A DNA stretch of 64,000 nt from Treponema sp. (GTDB lineage Bacteria; Spirochaetota; Spirochaetia; Treponematales; Treponemataceae): the NCBI RefSeq assembly GCF_017430385.1, contig NZ_JAFRNB010000135.1, forward strand, positions 1-64,000. Reading direction: 5' to 3'. The position numbers and the translations under genes were made by a program. Below, one piece after another: positions 16,111 through 24,454 of the stretch. Positions within the stretch are counted from its first letter, which is position 1. Each line of letters opens with the position of its first letter. The notes under the pieces are model-generated. The model made no database searches. It was not told where the DNA came from and saw nothing but the letters and a program-made list of their open reading frames with translations.

Positions 16111-16596
16111 TTAGCCTTCCTTTCGCTTGTAAGAGTGAGAGCTGATTGAGACTTTGCCGTTCTCCAAATCTTCCTTGAAGTAGTCCATCGCGCACATGAC
16201 GAAATGGTTCATAGAGACGCCTTTGAGTGCGCAGAATGACTTGAAGATGCTCCTCTCCCCTTTTGACATTGATACGAGGAATTTTTCTTTTACCTCGCGG
16301 CGTGAAGGTGCTTTTGCTGGTTCTGTTGAGGAAATGTTTGCTGCGGTTTCTGAAGCAGATTCTCTCTGAACTGAGACCTGAGCAGCTGCCACGGGCTGAG
16401 AAGTGACTGCCTGGGCTTGATTTGTGCTTGAAGAATCAGCGTTGAGAATTTGTGACTTTGCTTCTGTTATTTGAGAGACTGCCCTTCCCTGCCCTGATTC
16501 TGCTGAGTGTGCGCCTGCAAAATTGTTTGCGATTGCAGCCTCAAGGGGATTTACTTTTTTTGTTGCGCTTGCAGTGAAATTTGTTGGTGGTTTCAT
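16111..16596 (-). CDS. ParA partner with C-terminal ribbon-helix-helix-like domain
   Basis: The protein has 161 residues. Residues 1-100 are Ala/Ser/Gln-rich and look disordered. Residues about 105-150 (EKFLVSMSKGERSIFKSFCALKGVSMNHFVMCAMDYF) fit a ribbon-helix-helix DNA-binding fold of the Arc/CopG/ParG kind. Its ATG shares a base with the parA stop and its stop abuts repA, so the three are translationally linked. Small RHH proteins with flexible N-termini often serve as centromere-binding partners of ParA and as autorepressors. I infer the same here. The alternative is an accessory repressor of repA. Confidence 0.65.
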   Translation of the reverse strand: MKPPTNFTASATKKVNPLEAAIANNFAGAHSAESGQGRAVSQITEAKSQILNADSSSTNQAQAVTSQPVAAAQVSVQRESASETAANISSTEPAKAPSRREVKEKFLVSMSKGERSIFKSFCALKGVSMNHFVMCAMDYFKEDLENGKVSISSHSYKRKEG

Positions 16597-17348
16597 TATT
16601 TTGTCATCTCCTTGATAATTGAGTCGATTGCGTCAGTTGTTTCTTTTCGGGCTGTGATAGCCTTGTCCTGAATGCAGTTCTTGAGGATTTGTGCCTTTAC
16701 GAAAGAAGTGTCGGTCGGAATCGTGAGGAACTGAGTGTCGTCGAAATTCTTCATGAAATTCTCTGCGAAGAGAGACTGGAACTTCATTCGTTTGTCCTGC
16801 TGGTTGAGGATGACGAAAGAGATTTTTTCGAGAAGATCCTTGCAGCGGATTTCTTTTGTCGTGGTGATAAGGTTTTCGATGAGAGTCTGGAATCCGTCGG
16901 CTGAGAACTGGTCGAGCTTGAGGACAGGAACGATTACATCGGCACAGTTTGCGATTCCTTTCTCAAAGTCGCCGAAAGCCGGTGAGGTGTCAAAAATGAG
17001 GAAATCGAAATCTTTGAGAGCCGGAAAAACTGTGTCCTCGAAAGCATAGTAATTTCTGGTGCTGGAAGCGAAACTCTGCAAACCTCCGTTGATTGCGAAT
17101 GTCGGCAGCAGGAAAAGATTTTGGAAATGTGTCTGAACCAGACAGTCTTCTACTTTGATTTTTCCGTTAAGGACATCGGAAAGCTCGTACTGAAAATCCT
17201 TTGAGAGCCATGATGAGGAATTGCCCTGAGGGTCACAGTCGGCCAGAACGGTTTTGAAGCCGCGGCGAGCCAACTCTATTGCGCAGGTTACGGAAATGCT
17301 TGTTTTTCCTGTTCCGCCCTTGCGATTTAAAAAAACGAATGATTTCAT
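16596..17348 (-). CDS. parA: ParA-family partition ATPase
   Basis: The 250-residue MinD/ParA ATPase has a deviant Walker A KGGTGKTS (residues 10-17), LADCDPQGNSSSWL (switch I/A' region) and FLIFDTSP (Walker B). It lacks an N-terminal helix-turn-helix extension, so it is a short, type Ib-like ParA, which usually pairs with a small RHH protein, as found downstream. It moves replicon copies apart by ATP-driven patterning on the nucleoid. The RBS AAAGGTGG precedes the start. It is the first gene of the parA-partner-repA operon. The AT-rich region upstream (17349-17640) probably holds the promoter and perhaps the centromere. Confidence 0.9.
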   Translation of the reverse strand: MKSFVFLNRKGGTGKTSISVTCAIELARRGFKTVLADCDPQGNSSSWLSKDFQYELSDVLNGKIKVEDCLVQTHFQNLFLLPTFAINGGLQSFASSTRNYYAFEDTVFPALKDFDFLIFDTSPAFGDFEKGIANCADVIVPVLKLDQFSADGFQTLIENLITTTKEIRCKDLLEKISFVILNQQDKRMKFQSLFAENFMKNFDDTQFLTIPTDTSFVKAQILKNCIQDKAITARKETTDAIDSIIKEMTK

Positions 17349-17640
17349 AAATTTTCCACCTTTTTGAAATTTTGAAAATTCATCAAAATTATATATTTAT
17401 ATTTATATATCATTTTGCATATTAAATCAACTATGAAAATATAAAATAGAATAGTATAAATAATAGTGAAAAAACTATGAAAAAAGATATAGATATATAA
17501 AAAGATATATATTTATATAAATATAGCACAAAAATTGAATTTAACGAATTCAAAATAATTAATCCAAGTAATTTCATCACCGAAGCGAAAACGGCCGTTT
17601 TTAAATAATTTCGGGCTAGGGTTTCGACATCCTGTCGTGA
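17349..17640. other. AT-rich divergent spacer, candidate parS/promoter region
   Basis: There is no believable gene in these 290 bases. The stretch 17380-17525 is almost pure A+T, with recurring ATATATTTATA and AAAAGATATA units in direct and inverted order. It sits directly upstream of parA, where type Ib partition systems place their centromere and operator. No exact iteron copy of the origin type is present here. Confidence 0.4.
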
Positions 17641-17701
17641 CAAGAATTTTGCCTTGCAAAATTCTTGCAGAGCATCCTGCTTTTTCCCGCGTCCATGCGG
17701 G
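17641..17701 (+). other. two consecutive hairpins
   Basis: CAAGAATTTTG and CAAAATTCTTG (17641-17651, 17657-17667) form a perfect 11-bp stem with a CCTTG loop. About 18 bases later CCCGC-GTCCAT-GCGGG forms a short stem with a six-base loop. The second hairpin matches the form of those closing the intergenic elements at 30461 and 37622 (loop ATCCGT). Confidence 0.55.
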
Positions 17702-17795
17702 CATTTGTTGGATAAGGCTGGAACACCCGGAGGAAGTTGAGTCGCTCCAAGAAAAATTTCTTTATAAAAAATTAAAATTGATTTATAATGGAGGA

Positions 17796-18257
17796 ATGAA
17801 TGAAGTTTTGGATTTGATACTTTCTCATCTTCCGTGGTTCTGGGTTGGCGTGATGGTGCTCTGCCTTATTTTCGAGGCGGTCACTTTTACGCTTACCACT
17901 GGCTGGGCTGCGATTTCTGCGCTTGTCATGATTTTCTTTTCCCGCACGGGGCTGCCCCTTCGCTGGCAGCTTTTGATTTTCTTCCTTATCACGATTGTCC
18001 TCATGATTTTCACGCGGCCTTTCGCCGTCAAAAAACTCAGGCTCGGTCGTGTGGCAACCAATGTCAATTCGCTTGACGGTCAGGAAGTTCTGGTGGTAAA
18101 AAAAATCACCCGTTTTGAAAAGGGCGAGGTCAAGGCCTCAAACGGAGTCGTATGGACGGCACTGGGCGAGGGGAGTGAGATTGAGGAGATTCCGAAAGGC
18201 ACGGTCTGTGTCGTGGTTCGTGTCGAAGGAAATACGCTTTTAGTCAAAGAAAAATAA
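17796..18257 (+). CDS. nfeD: NfeD-family membrane protein
   Basis: The protein has 153 residues from the ATG at 17796. GGAGG lies unusually close (one base), so a downstream TTG at 17808 or upstream TTG at 17778 is possible. Two to three membrane segments (about residues 10-30, 32-50, 55-75) precede a C-terminal OB-fold domain (LDGQEVLVVKKITRFEKGEVKASNGVVWTA... VVVRVEGNTLLVKE). NfeD proteins work with SPFH/stomatin proteins, and one follows 18 bases downstream. The role is membrane quality control or lipid-domain organisation in the inner membrane. The sequence alone gives no finer function. Confidence 0.85.
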   Translation: MNEVLDLILSHLPWFWVGVMVLCLIFEAVTFTLTTGWAAISALVMIFFSRTGLPLRWQLLIFFLITIVLMIFTRPFAVKKLRLGRVATNVNSLDGQEVLVVKKITRFEKGEVKASNGVVWTALGEGSEIEEIPKGTVCVVVRVEGNTLLVKEK

Positions 18258-18275
18258 ATAAGGAGATTTGTAAAA

Positions 18276-19160
18276 ATGATGATTCCAGTTTTGGTTGCGA
18301 TTCTTTTCGTTGTGTTCGTGATGATTGTCGCGAATGTCCGTGTTGTTCCGCAGTCTCGTGCGTATGTCATTGAGCGGCTCGGAGCATATTGCTCGACCTG
18401 GCAGGTTGGCTTCCATGTTAAGATGCCTTTTATTGACCGCATTGCAAACGCAATGTCTCTCAAAGAGCGTGTCATGGATTTCCCTCCGCAGCCGGTTATC
18501 ACGAAGGATAATGTTACGATTCAGATTGACACCGTAGTTTATTGCCAGATTACTGACCCTAAACTTTATACTTACGGCGTTGAGAATCCGAACTTTGCTT
18601 TGGAGAACCTTACTTCAACGACAATCCGAAACATCATCGGTGAGCTGGAGCTTGACGAGACTTTGACAAGCCGTGATGTAATCAATACCAAGATGAGGAG
18701 CATCCTTGACGAGGCGACTGACCCGTGGGGAATCAAGGTAACCCGCGTTGAGGTCAAGAACATCGATCCGCCGAAGGCAATTCAGGAAGCGATGGAAAAA
18801 CAGATGCGTGCCGAGCGAGAAAGGCGAGAGCAGATTCTGATTGCTGAAGGTCACAAGCAGAGCGCGATTCTTGAGGCTGAGGGTAAAAAACAGGCGTTGA
18901 TTCTTGAGGCAGAGGCTCAGAAAGAGGCTGCCGTACAGAAGGCAAAAGGTGAGGCTCAGGCAATCCTTGAGGTTCAGCAGGCAACGGCTCAGGGTATCAA
19001 GATGATTCGTGAGGCCGGGGCAGATGATTCTGTTATCAAGCTCAAGAGCCTTGAGACATTTGAGGCTGTCAGCAAGGGTGAGTCAACAAAAATCATCATT
19101 CCGTCTGATATTCAGAACATGGCGGGATTTCTTGCAAGCGCAAAGGAACTGATTAAATAA
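18276..19160 (+). CDS. SPFH/band-7 (stomatin-like, QmcA-type) protein
   Basis: This 294-residue protein has an N-terminal membrane segment (residues 1-20). The SPFH domain follows ('VPQSRAYVIERLGAY', FHVKMPFIDRIANAMSLKERVMDFPPQPVITKDNVTIQIDTVVYCQI). A long Glu/Ala-rich coiled coil (about 170-235, with EAEGKKQALILEAEAQKEAA) drives oligomer formation, and a short tail closes it. The length fits bacterial QmcA/stomatin proteins. The RBS AAGGAG precedes it. It is co-transcribed with nfeD, the standard pairing. It probably forms ring-like scaffolds at the inner membrane that hold proteases or NfeD. A strong terminator follows at 19169. Confidence 0.92.
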   Translation: MMIPVLVAILFVVFVMIVANVRVVPQSRAYVIERLGAYCSTWQVGFHVKMPFIDRIANAMSLKERVMDFPPQPVITKDNVTIQIDTVVYCQITDPKLYTYGVENPNFALENLTSTTIRNIIGELELDETLTSRDVINTKMRSILDEATDPWGIKVTRVEVKNIDPPKAIQEAMEKQMRAERERREQILIAEGHKQSAILEAEGKKQALILEAEAQKEAAVQKAKGEAQAILEVQQATAQGIKMIREAGADDSVIKLKSLETFEAVSKGESTKIIIPSDIQNMAGFLASAKELIK

Positions 19161-19168
19161 AAAAATGA

Positions 19169-19202
19169 GGGCTGCCCTGAGCATTTTGGGCAGCCCTTTT
19201 TA
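19169..19202 (+). terminator. terminator after the SPFH gene
   Basis: GGGCTGCCC (19169-19177) pairs with GGGCAGCCC (19188-19196), followed by TTTTTT. The upstream A-run means it could also serve the convergent HD-GYP gene. Confidence 0.9.
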
Positions 19203-19216
19203 GTCTCTGATTAATT

Positions 19217-22174
19217 TCACTTCAAATCTGAAAATTTTTCTTCTTTATTTAGAGCCATGAAAGCCTCGACTACTTTTGGGTCGAACTGGCTGTTTGAGCA
19301 CCGCTCGATTTCGCCTACGATGAAGTCAAGCGGAAGCTTTTTTCGGTAAGGGCGGGTTGAGCTCATGGCGTCGAATGTGTCGGCTACCGCGATTATTCGG
19401 GCTACCCAAGGAATTGAGTCGCCTGAAAGCCCTGTCGGATATCCTTTTCCGTCAAACCGTTCGTGATGGAACCTTGCTCCCTGTGCCAAATCTTCCTGAA
19501 TCTGCACATCTTTTAGGATTTCGTAGCCTCTTTGTGCATGGCTTTTCATGATTGCGAATTCTTCGTCCGTGAGTTTGCCCGGTTTTTTGAGAATTTCGTC
19601 CGGAACGGCAATTTTTCCGATGTCGTGGAGCAGGGCGATGTTGTAGAATTTTTCGATGGTCTCTTTTGGCTCACCGAGCTGTTCCGCGAGCATTCTCGTG
19701 TATTTTGCGACCCGGTGTGCGTGGCCGTTGGTGTATTCGTCCTTGCCGTCAATGCAGTTCGCGAATGCCTCTATGATTGCGTTCGTGAATTCTTTTTCCT
19801 TCTGGGCTTTGAGCTGCATGGCGTGAAATTTGACATAGAGTGCCTGAATTGTAGTCAGAAGCACGATGATGGAAAGCAGCACCCAGAACCAGACTGTCTG
19901 CCAGAGGTAAGGCTTCTTTTCGATGTAAACCGGCTCCGACGGCTCGCTCTGAACTCCGTCGTTGTTCTGTGCGATTGCCCGGAATTCATATTTGCCCGGC
20001 TTGAGGTTCGTGTATGATGCGAGGCGCAGGTTTTCCCATTCCGAATAAGTGTTGTCAAAGCCCGAAAGTTTCAGGCTGAACCTGACTTTTTCTGGGGCGG
20101 TGAAACTCAGGCCTGTGTATTTGATTGAAAGTCGTTTTGCGAAAGGCGGAATTATGATTTTTTGCCCGTGATAATCATAAATCTCGTTGTCGATTGCATA
20201 CTGCTGAATCTCGATGTTCGGCGGCAGCTGGTTTTTGAAAAGACTCTTCGGATCATAAGTCGCATATCCGTCAACCAGTGCAAAATAGATGCGCCCCTGC
20301 AAGTCCTTGTGTGAGAATGATGTGGAAGTGACGCCGCTTGTGGAAAGTCCTTCTGATTTTCCGTAGAGCTGGACAGTGAACTTTGATTTTTTGCCCGCGA
20401 TTACATCTTCAAGCTCTGACATCGGAACGGAAAGAACGCCTTTGTTCGTCGTAATCCATGCAGTTCCGTTCCTGTCAACTATGAGCTGGAAAACGCTGTC
20501 CGTTCCAAGTCCGTTCTTTGAATTTACCGAGGCGAAAGAATCTGTTTCCTCGTTGTACTTAGAGAGGCCTGTTCCTGTTCCAATCCAGATGGTGTCGTTT
20601 ATATTTGAGATTTTGAAGATTACATTGCCTGCAAGTCCGTCGTCCGTTGTATAATGGCGGACAATTTTTTCGTCTTTAAGGATGTAGACTCCGCCCCCAT
20701 TCGTGCCGACCCAAACCTGATTCTTTGAGTCTTCGTAAAGCCACATGATAAAATCATTTATGAAACCGTCTGCCTTTTTTAGCGTGCGGATTTTTCCGTC
20801 TGTGTGGATTATGCTTAGTCCCATTGATGTTCCGACATAATAATCCCCGGAAGCTGTTTTGATTGATACCCGCGACTTGAAGCCCGCTATTCCGTCAGCG
20901 ACAGAGTATGTCTTGATTCTTCCGTCCTCAAAAAGAGAGATTTGCGGAATGTCGTAGGAAAAAAGCGATACAAGAAGCTCCTTGTTGTATGTCATGGCCA
21001 CATGCCGGATTCGCGAGCCTTTTGTGAGGCGGGTAAGGTCATTTTCGATGAATTCATCGCCTTTCTGACAGTAAACTCCGTCATCAGTGGCGAGCCATGT
21101 TACATCCCGCAGATAATCGTAGCAGATTGCGTTTACGGTGATGTTCATGTTTATCGTGTGGAATTTGCTTTTGCTGAGTTTTTGCAGGCCGCCCCTGTTG
21201 AGCGCAATCCAGATGTTGCCTTCGCGGTCTTCGATTATGTCCGTTATTCCGTCGTCATTCAGTCCGTTCCTTTTGTCGAAATAAGAGAATTTGCCGTTGT
21301 GAAGGACTGTGATTCCTGCTTCCGTTGCAAACCAGTAGTTGTTCTGGGAATCCTGAATGACTTTTGCGAGCTGGGTATTGTTTTTATGGTCATGCGACAC
21401 ATCGAAAATCGTTTCTACTCCGTCTTTGAGCCGGATTGCATAATTTTTGCCGGTGCAGAACCAGAGTGCTTCGTGCTTGTCTTCGCAGACCATCGTGATT
21501 ATCGTGTTCTTGATGCTTTTTAGGCCGTCAAATCGTTCGATTTTTGTCTGCTCAGGATTGATTACGAAAAGATTGTTCTCGCGGCCAGTTATCGCCCAGA
21601 CTCTGCCCGTGCTGTCGCAGCTTAGCTCTCCGACTATGAGATTTTCATGCTTTGCTTCGGCGAGGAAGGAAGGGCTGATTGCCTGCATTTCCGGGGTGAT
21701 GCAGCAGAGGCCGATTGCGGTGCCGACCCAGATGTTACCTTTTTTGTCCTCGCACAGGGCGTTTACCTTGTTGTTCACGAGGCCGTTTTCTTTGGTGAAT
21801 TTTATGATTTCACCGTTTGTCTTGAAGCATGAAACTCCTTCGTCATTGTGCCCGATCCAGATATTTTCTTTGGAGTCGATTAAAAGGGCGTGAGCTGATG
21901 CGAAGTCGTATTTTTCGTTGTATGAACGGCTGAAAATTGTGAACTCAACGCCGTCGTAGCGTGCAAGACCGTCGTAAGTGGCGGCATAAAGGTAGCCTTT
22001 TTTGTCCTGCACGACGGCATTTACTGTCATTCCCGGAAGCCCTTCCTCGGTTGTCCATATTTTTGTGACATAGTTCTCGAAGAAGGTCTTGTCTGCCGGC
22101 ATTTTTTCGATTTTTTGGGCGAAAAGCGAAATCGGAAAAAGAGCAGCTGCAAATAGGAGAATGTGTTTTTTCAT
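19217..22174 (-). CDS. periplasmic beta-propeller sensor with HD-GYP phosphodiesterase output
   Basis: The start is at 22174, with AAGGAG nine bases upstream and a signal peptide (MKKHILLFAAALFPISLFAQ), giving 985 residues. About 13 ligand-binding propeller repeats ('EDKKGNIWVGT', 'DREGNIWIAL' type) fill residues 30-660. A Y_Y_Y-like domain and one membrane helix (about 735-760) lead to a cytosolic HD-GYP domain with LLHDIGK, HHERFDGKGYP and DTFDAMSSTRPY. The output should hydrolyse c-di-GMP. Propeller receptors of this form are common in polysaccharide-degrading Bacteroidetes, where they sense oligosaccharides. The link to the glycan loci further on is inference. Stop and SPFH stop converge. 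Confidence 0.9.
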   Translation of the reverse strand: MKKHILLFAAALFPISLFAQKIEKMPADKTFFENYVTKIWTTEEGLPGMTVNAVVQDKKGYLYAATYDGLARYDGVEFTIFSRSYNEKYDFASAHALLIDSKENIWIGHNDEGVSCFKTNGEIIKFTKENGLVNNKVNALCEDKKGNIWVGTAIGLCCITPEMQAISPSFLAEAKHENLIVGELSCDSTGRVWAITGRENNLFVINPEQTKIERFDGLKSIKNTIITMVCEDKHEALWFCTGKNYAIRLKDGVETIFDVSHDHKNNTQLAKVIQDSQNNYWFATEAGITVLHNGKFSYFDKRNGLNDDGITDIIEDREGNIWIALNRGGLQKLSKSKFHTINMNITVNAICYDYLRDVTWLATDDGVYCQKGDEFIENDLTRLTKGSRIRHVAMTYNKELLVSLFSYDIPQISLFEDGRIKTYSVADGIAGFKSRVSIKTASGDYYVGTSMGLSIIHTDGKIRTLKKADGFINDFIMWLYEDSKNQVWVGTNGGGVYILKDEKIVRHYTTDDGLAGNVIFKISNINDTIWIGTGTGLSKYNEETDSFASVNSKNGLGTDSVFQLIVDRNGTAWITTNKGVLSVPMSELEDVIAGKKSKFTVQLYGKSEGLSTSGVTSTSFSHKDLQGRIYFALVDGYATYDPKSLFKNQLPPNIEIQQYAIDNEIYDYHGQKIIIPPFAKRLSIKYTGLSFTAPEKVRFSLKLSGFDNTYSEWENLRLASYTNLKPGKYEFRAIAQNNDGVQSEPSEPVYIEKKPYLWQTVWFWVLLSIIVLLTTIQALYVKFHAMQLKAQKEKEFTNAIIEAFANCIDGKDEYTNGHAHRVAKYTRMLAEQLGEPKETIEKFYNIALLHDIGKIAVPDEILKKPGKLTDEEFAIMKSHAQRGYEILKDVQIQEDLAQGARFHHERFDGKGYPTGLSGDSIPWVARIIAVADTFDAMSSTRPYRKKLPLDFIVGEIERCSNSQFDPKVVEAFMALNKEEKFSDLK

Positions 22175-22320
22175 CAAATAAATCTCCTTGAACCGTTGAA
22201 AAATCCTGAGCGGTAGTGTTGAAATTATCTTTAATGATACCACGGTTTTTGATACAGGTCAAAGATAGATTTTTGATTTTTGACAGGTTTTTGAAAGAGC
22301 GTTATTTTTTTATAAAAAAC

Positions 22321-22349
22321 TTTCTAAATGCAAAAAAACGGTTTATAAT
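22321..22349 (+). promoter_or_regulatory. promoter of the P83/100 gene, probably leaderless
   Basis: TTTCTA (22321-22326) and TATAAT (22344-22349) are 17 bp apart. The ATG at 22356 begins seven bases past the -10, where transcription should start. No Shine-Dalgarno sequence is present between. Confidence 0.6.
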
Positions 22350-22355
22350 ATAGAT

Positions 22356-23795
22356 ATGAAAAAAATTTTCGGAATTTTTGCAGGATTTTTAATTTGTGCG
22401 GCTGGTTTTGCCGTTGATGTCAATAAAGGCGAGCTTGAATCGGCTCAGAGCGATGCGGTTCAGTTCGAGAATTATGGCGGACCCCATGCCGTGATTGAGA
22501 GTGCCAGTGCGATTATGGGAATCGGAACGAATCTCGGTCGTCAGGTTGCGCAGGATGTCGAGAATCCTCTGACAGTGGAGCCTTTATCAAAATATTCTAT
22601 ATATCATGTCGTTGGCGGAGAAGATGAAAACGGACTTGATGCCGACATTCTTCTTTTGAACGCGAATGCCGGAGTTGACCATATCAACAACTTGCGCCGC
22701 ATTATCACCGGCTACCTCATGGCGGCTTACGGTTATTCCCGTGAGGATTCTGAGACGCTGGCTGTTTTTGTCACGGTTTACAATGCGGTTTATCGCGGAG
22801 ACCTCTCAAAATTCAGCGGCAAGTACAAAAGTGCGGTTCTCGCTTATCTTACCGAGGAGTCTGTTGGTCTGAGCACGAACTGGGAAGAATGGGCCGGCAA
22901 AACTCAGATTGTAATTCCGCTTGGAAGCATTATAGAAGGAACTGCTACTATCGAAACTTCTGAAATCAGCGATGACAAGGTAATTGAGGCCTTGCGTGCC
23001 GAAGATGACAAGAGCGTTGAGACCCGCGAAAAACTTGCAAACATAAAGGAAAAAGAAGCAGGGGATGCGAGCGAAAAGGCAAAGACAGCGCAGAAAGAGG
23101 CCGCTCAAGAAAAGAAGGAAGGAAAAAAGGCCGAGTCTGAGAAGTCTGCAAAAGAATCAGAAAAGCAGCAGAAACTTGCCGACAAAAAGACCGAAGAGGT
23201 AAAGACCGAACGCGAGCAGATTTCAAAGGACAAGGCTGAGGTCAAAAAAGAGGAGGCCGCAAAAGCTGCGGAAACCCAGAATGTCAAATATCTTACGAGC
23301 CTTTTTGTTGTTGATGAAAAAAACAAACTTTATTCTCTTATGACCGTGAATCCGAACAACGGACAGGTCGTAAAACGCTCTTCCGTCAAGCAAATCCGCG
23401 AAAAGACGGTTTTCCCGGTTGCTGACGGACTGGTGGCTGTGTGCGGCGTGAACGACAAACATTCCGCGGTCAAGCTATGCCTTGTGGACGAAGCTACGCT
23501 TGAAATCAAAAAGGAAAGCAATGAGATTCTTTCTGAGAATTCGCCACTTGTTCAGAGCGGAGACAGGTTTTATGTGATTGTTAGCGAGGGCGGCTCAAAT
23601 TACATCGCTTCTTATGACAAGAGCCTTTCTTTAAAATCAAAGAGCGATGTCGCCGTGAACGGAGCAAGTCCGCTCAATCTTTACAGCGAGGGACTCCTTG
23701 TGACTGATACGCGCGGAAATCCTGTGCTTCTTTCAGTGCCGAATCTGACTCAGGCTTGGAAGACAGGCTCTTCATCTTTTTCTGATGCGAAATAA
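22356..23795 (+). CDS. P83/100-family spirochaete protein
   Basis: The protein has 479 residues with the signal peptide MKKIFGIFAGFLICAAGFA. The first 200 residues carry the family's pattern: 'VDVNKGELESAQSDAVQFENYGGP', DNINNLRRIITGYL-like and VTVYNAVYRGD segments. A charged coiled coil of Lys/Glu/Ala follows (about 225-310), then a beta-rich C-terminal domain. P83/100 proteins are known from Borrelia and treponemes as exported proteins of unknown function; the Borrelia version is a serodiagnostic antigen. The gene stands alone, between a divergent HD-GYP gene and a terminator. It has no RBS, and its promoter -10 lies six bases from the ATG. Confidence 0.85.
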   Translation: MKKIFGIFAGFLICAAGFAVDVNKGELESAQSDAVQFENYGGPHAVIESASAIMGIGTNLGRQVAQDVENPLTVEPLSKYSIYHVVGGEDENGLDADILLLNANAGVDHINNLRRIITGYLMAAYGYSREDSETLAVFVTVYNAVYRGDLSKFSGKYKSAVLAYLTEESVGLSTNWEEWAGKTQIVIPLGSIIEGTATIETSEISDDKVIEALRAEDDKSVETREKLANIKEKEAGDASEKAKTAQKEAAQEKKEGKKAESEKSAKESEKQQKLADKKTEEVKTEREQISKDKAEVKKEEAAKAAETQNVKYLTSLFVVDEKNKLYSLMTVNPNNGQVVKRSSVKQIREKTVFPVADGLVAVCGVNDKHSAVKLCLVDEATLEIKKESNEILSENSPLVQSGDRFYVIVSEGGSNYIASYDKSLSLKSKSDVAVNGASPLNLYSEGLLVTDTRGNPVLLSVPNLTQAWKTGSSSFSDAK

Positions 23796-23820
23796 GCTGC
23801 TATAAAGGCGAAAATTCCTG

Positions 23821-23858
23821 AACACCACGGATGTTTTTCTGTGGTGTTTTCTTTTTTT
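23821..23858 (+). terminator. terminator after the P83/100 gene
   Basis: AACACCAC (23821-23828) pairs with GTGGTGTT (23841-23848), followed by TTCTTTTTTT. Confidence 0.85.
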
Positions 23859-23865
23859 GTTTCTA

Positions 23866-23894
23866 TTGACCGAAACATAAAATATTCTTACAAT
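23866..23894 (+). promoter_or_regulatory. promoter with very short leader
   Basis: TTGACC (23866-23871) and TACAAT (23889-23894) are 17 bp apart. The ATG at 23904 is nine bases past the -10, leaving a leader of only two or three bases and no RBS. Confidence 0.6.
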
Positions 23895-23903
23895 ACAGTT
23901 ACT

Positions 23904-24422
23904 ATGAATAGCAACGGCGTATTGGGGAAATTATTACATTCATTCGAAAGGTATTACAATATTTCAACCGAGAACATAGAGTCTCCTTTTTCCGCCGAAG
24001 CCGTTTTTAAATCCCACAATGAGCAGTATTTTCTGGTAAAGGCCGCTAAGCTTGCGGACATTGACTCCAACGATTTCGTTTACTTTTTTGAGAATGATGG
24101 CGGCTCGGAAAGTTCGGTTTCAGATGTCTCTCTTTCTGCCGAAAAACTTTCTCAAATCGCGGATGCCGCCTGGAAGAGAGGGCTTTCAAGAATCAATCCT
24201 TATTATGGTCATCGCAATTCTGATGTCACACTGATTGTCCTCGCTGACAAAATCGATGAGGAATCTTTCAAAAAAATCAAGAAGTTAAATCTTTACAAAT
24301 CATATAAATTCGGTCTTTATGGCTGGAGTGGTTTTCGGGCATTAGCTTATGAGACTTCGACAGGTCGTGCCGTGACGAATCGCCGTGGTGTAGACTTGAA
24401 AAAGCTCGTGGCTTCGCTATAA
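23904..24422 (+). CDS. conserved hypothetical protein
   Basis: The protein has 172 residues from the ATG at 23904, chosen because the promoter overlaps any longer reading. It is soluble and alpha/beta, with HSFERYYNI near the start, 'AEAVFKSHNEQYFLVKAAKLADID', DAAWKRGLSRINPYYGHRNSDVTLIVLAD and a closing GWSGFRALAYET-TGRAVTNRRG. I do not recognise a characterised family. It has no signal peptide. It lies alone between a terminator and cstA, about 30 bases from the cstA start, so the two may be co-transcribed. Confidence 0.6.
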   Translation: MNSNGVLGKLLHSFERYYNISTENIESPFSAEAVFKSHNEQYFLVKAAKLADIDSNDFVYFFENDGGSESSVSDVSLSAEKLSQIADAAWKRGLSRINPYYGHRNSDVTLIVLADKIDEESFKKIKKLNLYKSYKFGLYGWSGFRALAYETSTGRAVTNRRGVDLKKLVASL

Positions 24423-24454
24423 AAAAAGTTTCCGAATAGGGGGAAAATGTAAAA

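Noticed and set aside
19532-20017. 161-codon frame opposite the HD-GYP domain
   Set aside because: It is antisense to a well-conserved domain and has no RBS or family features.
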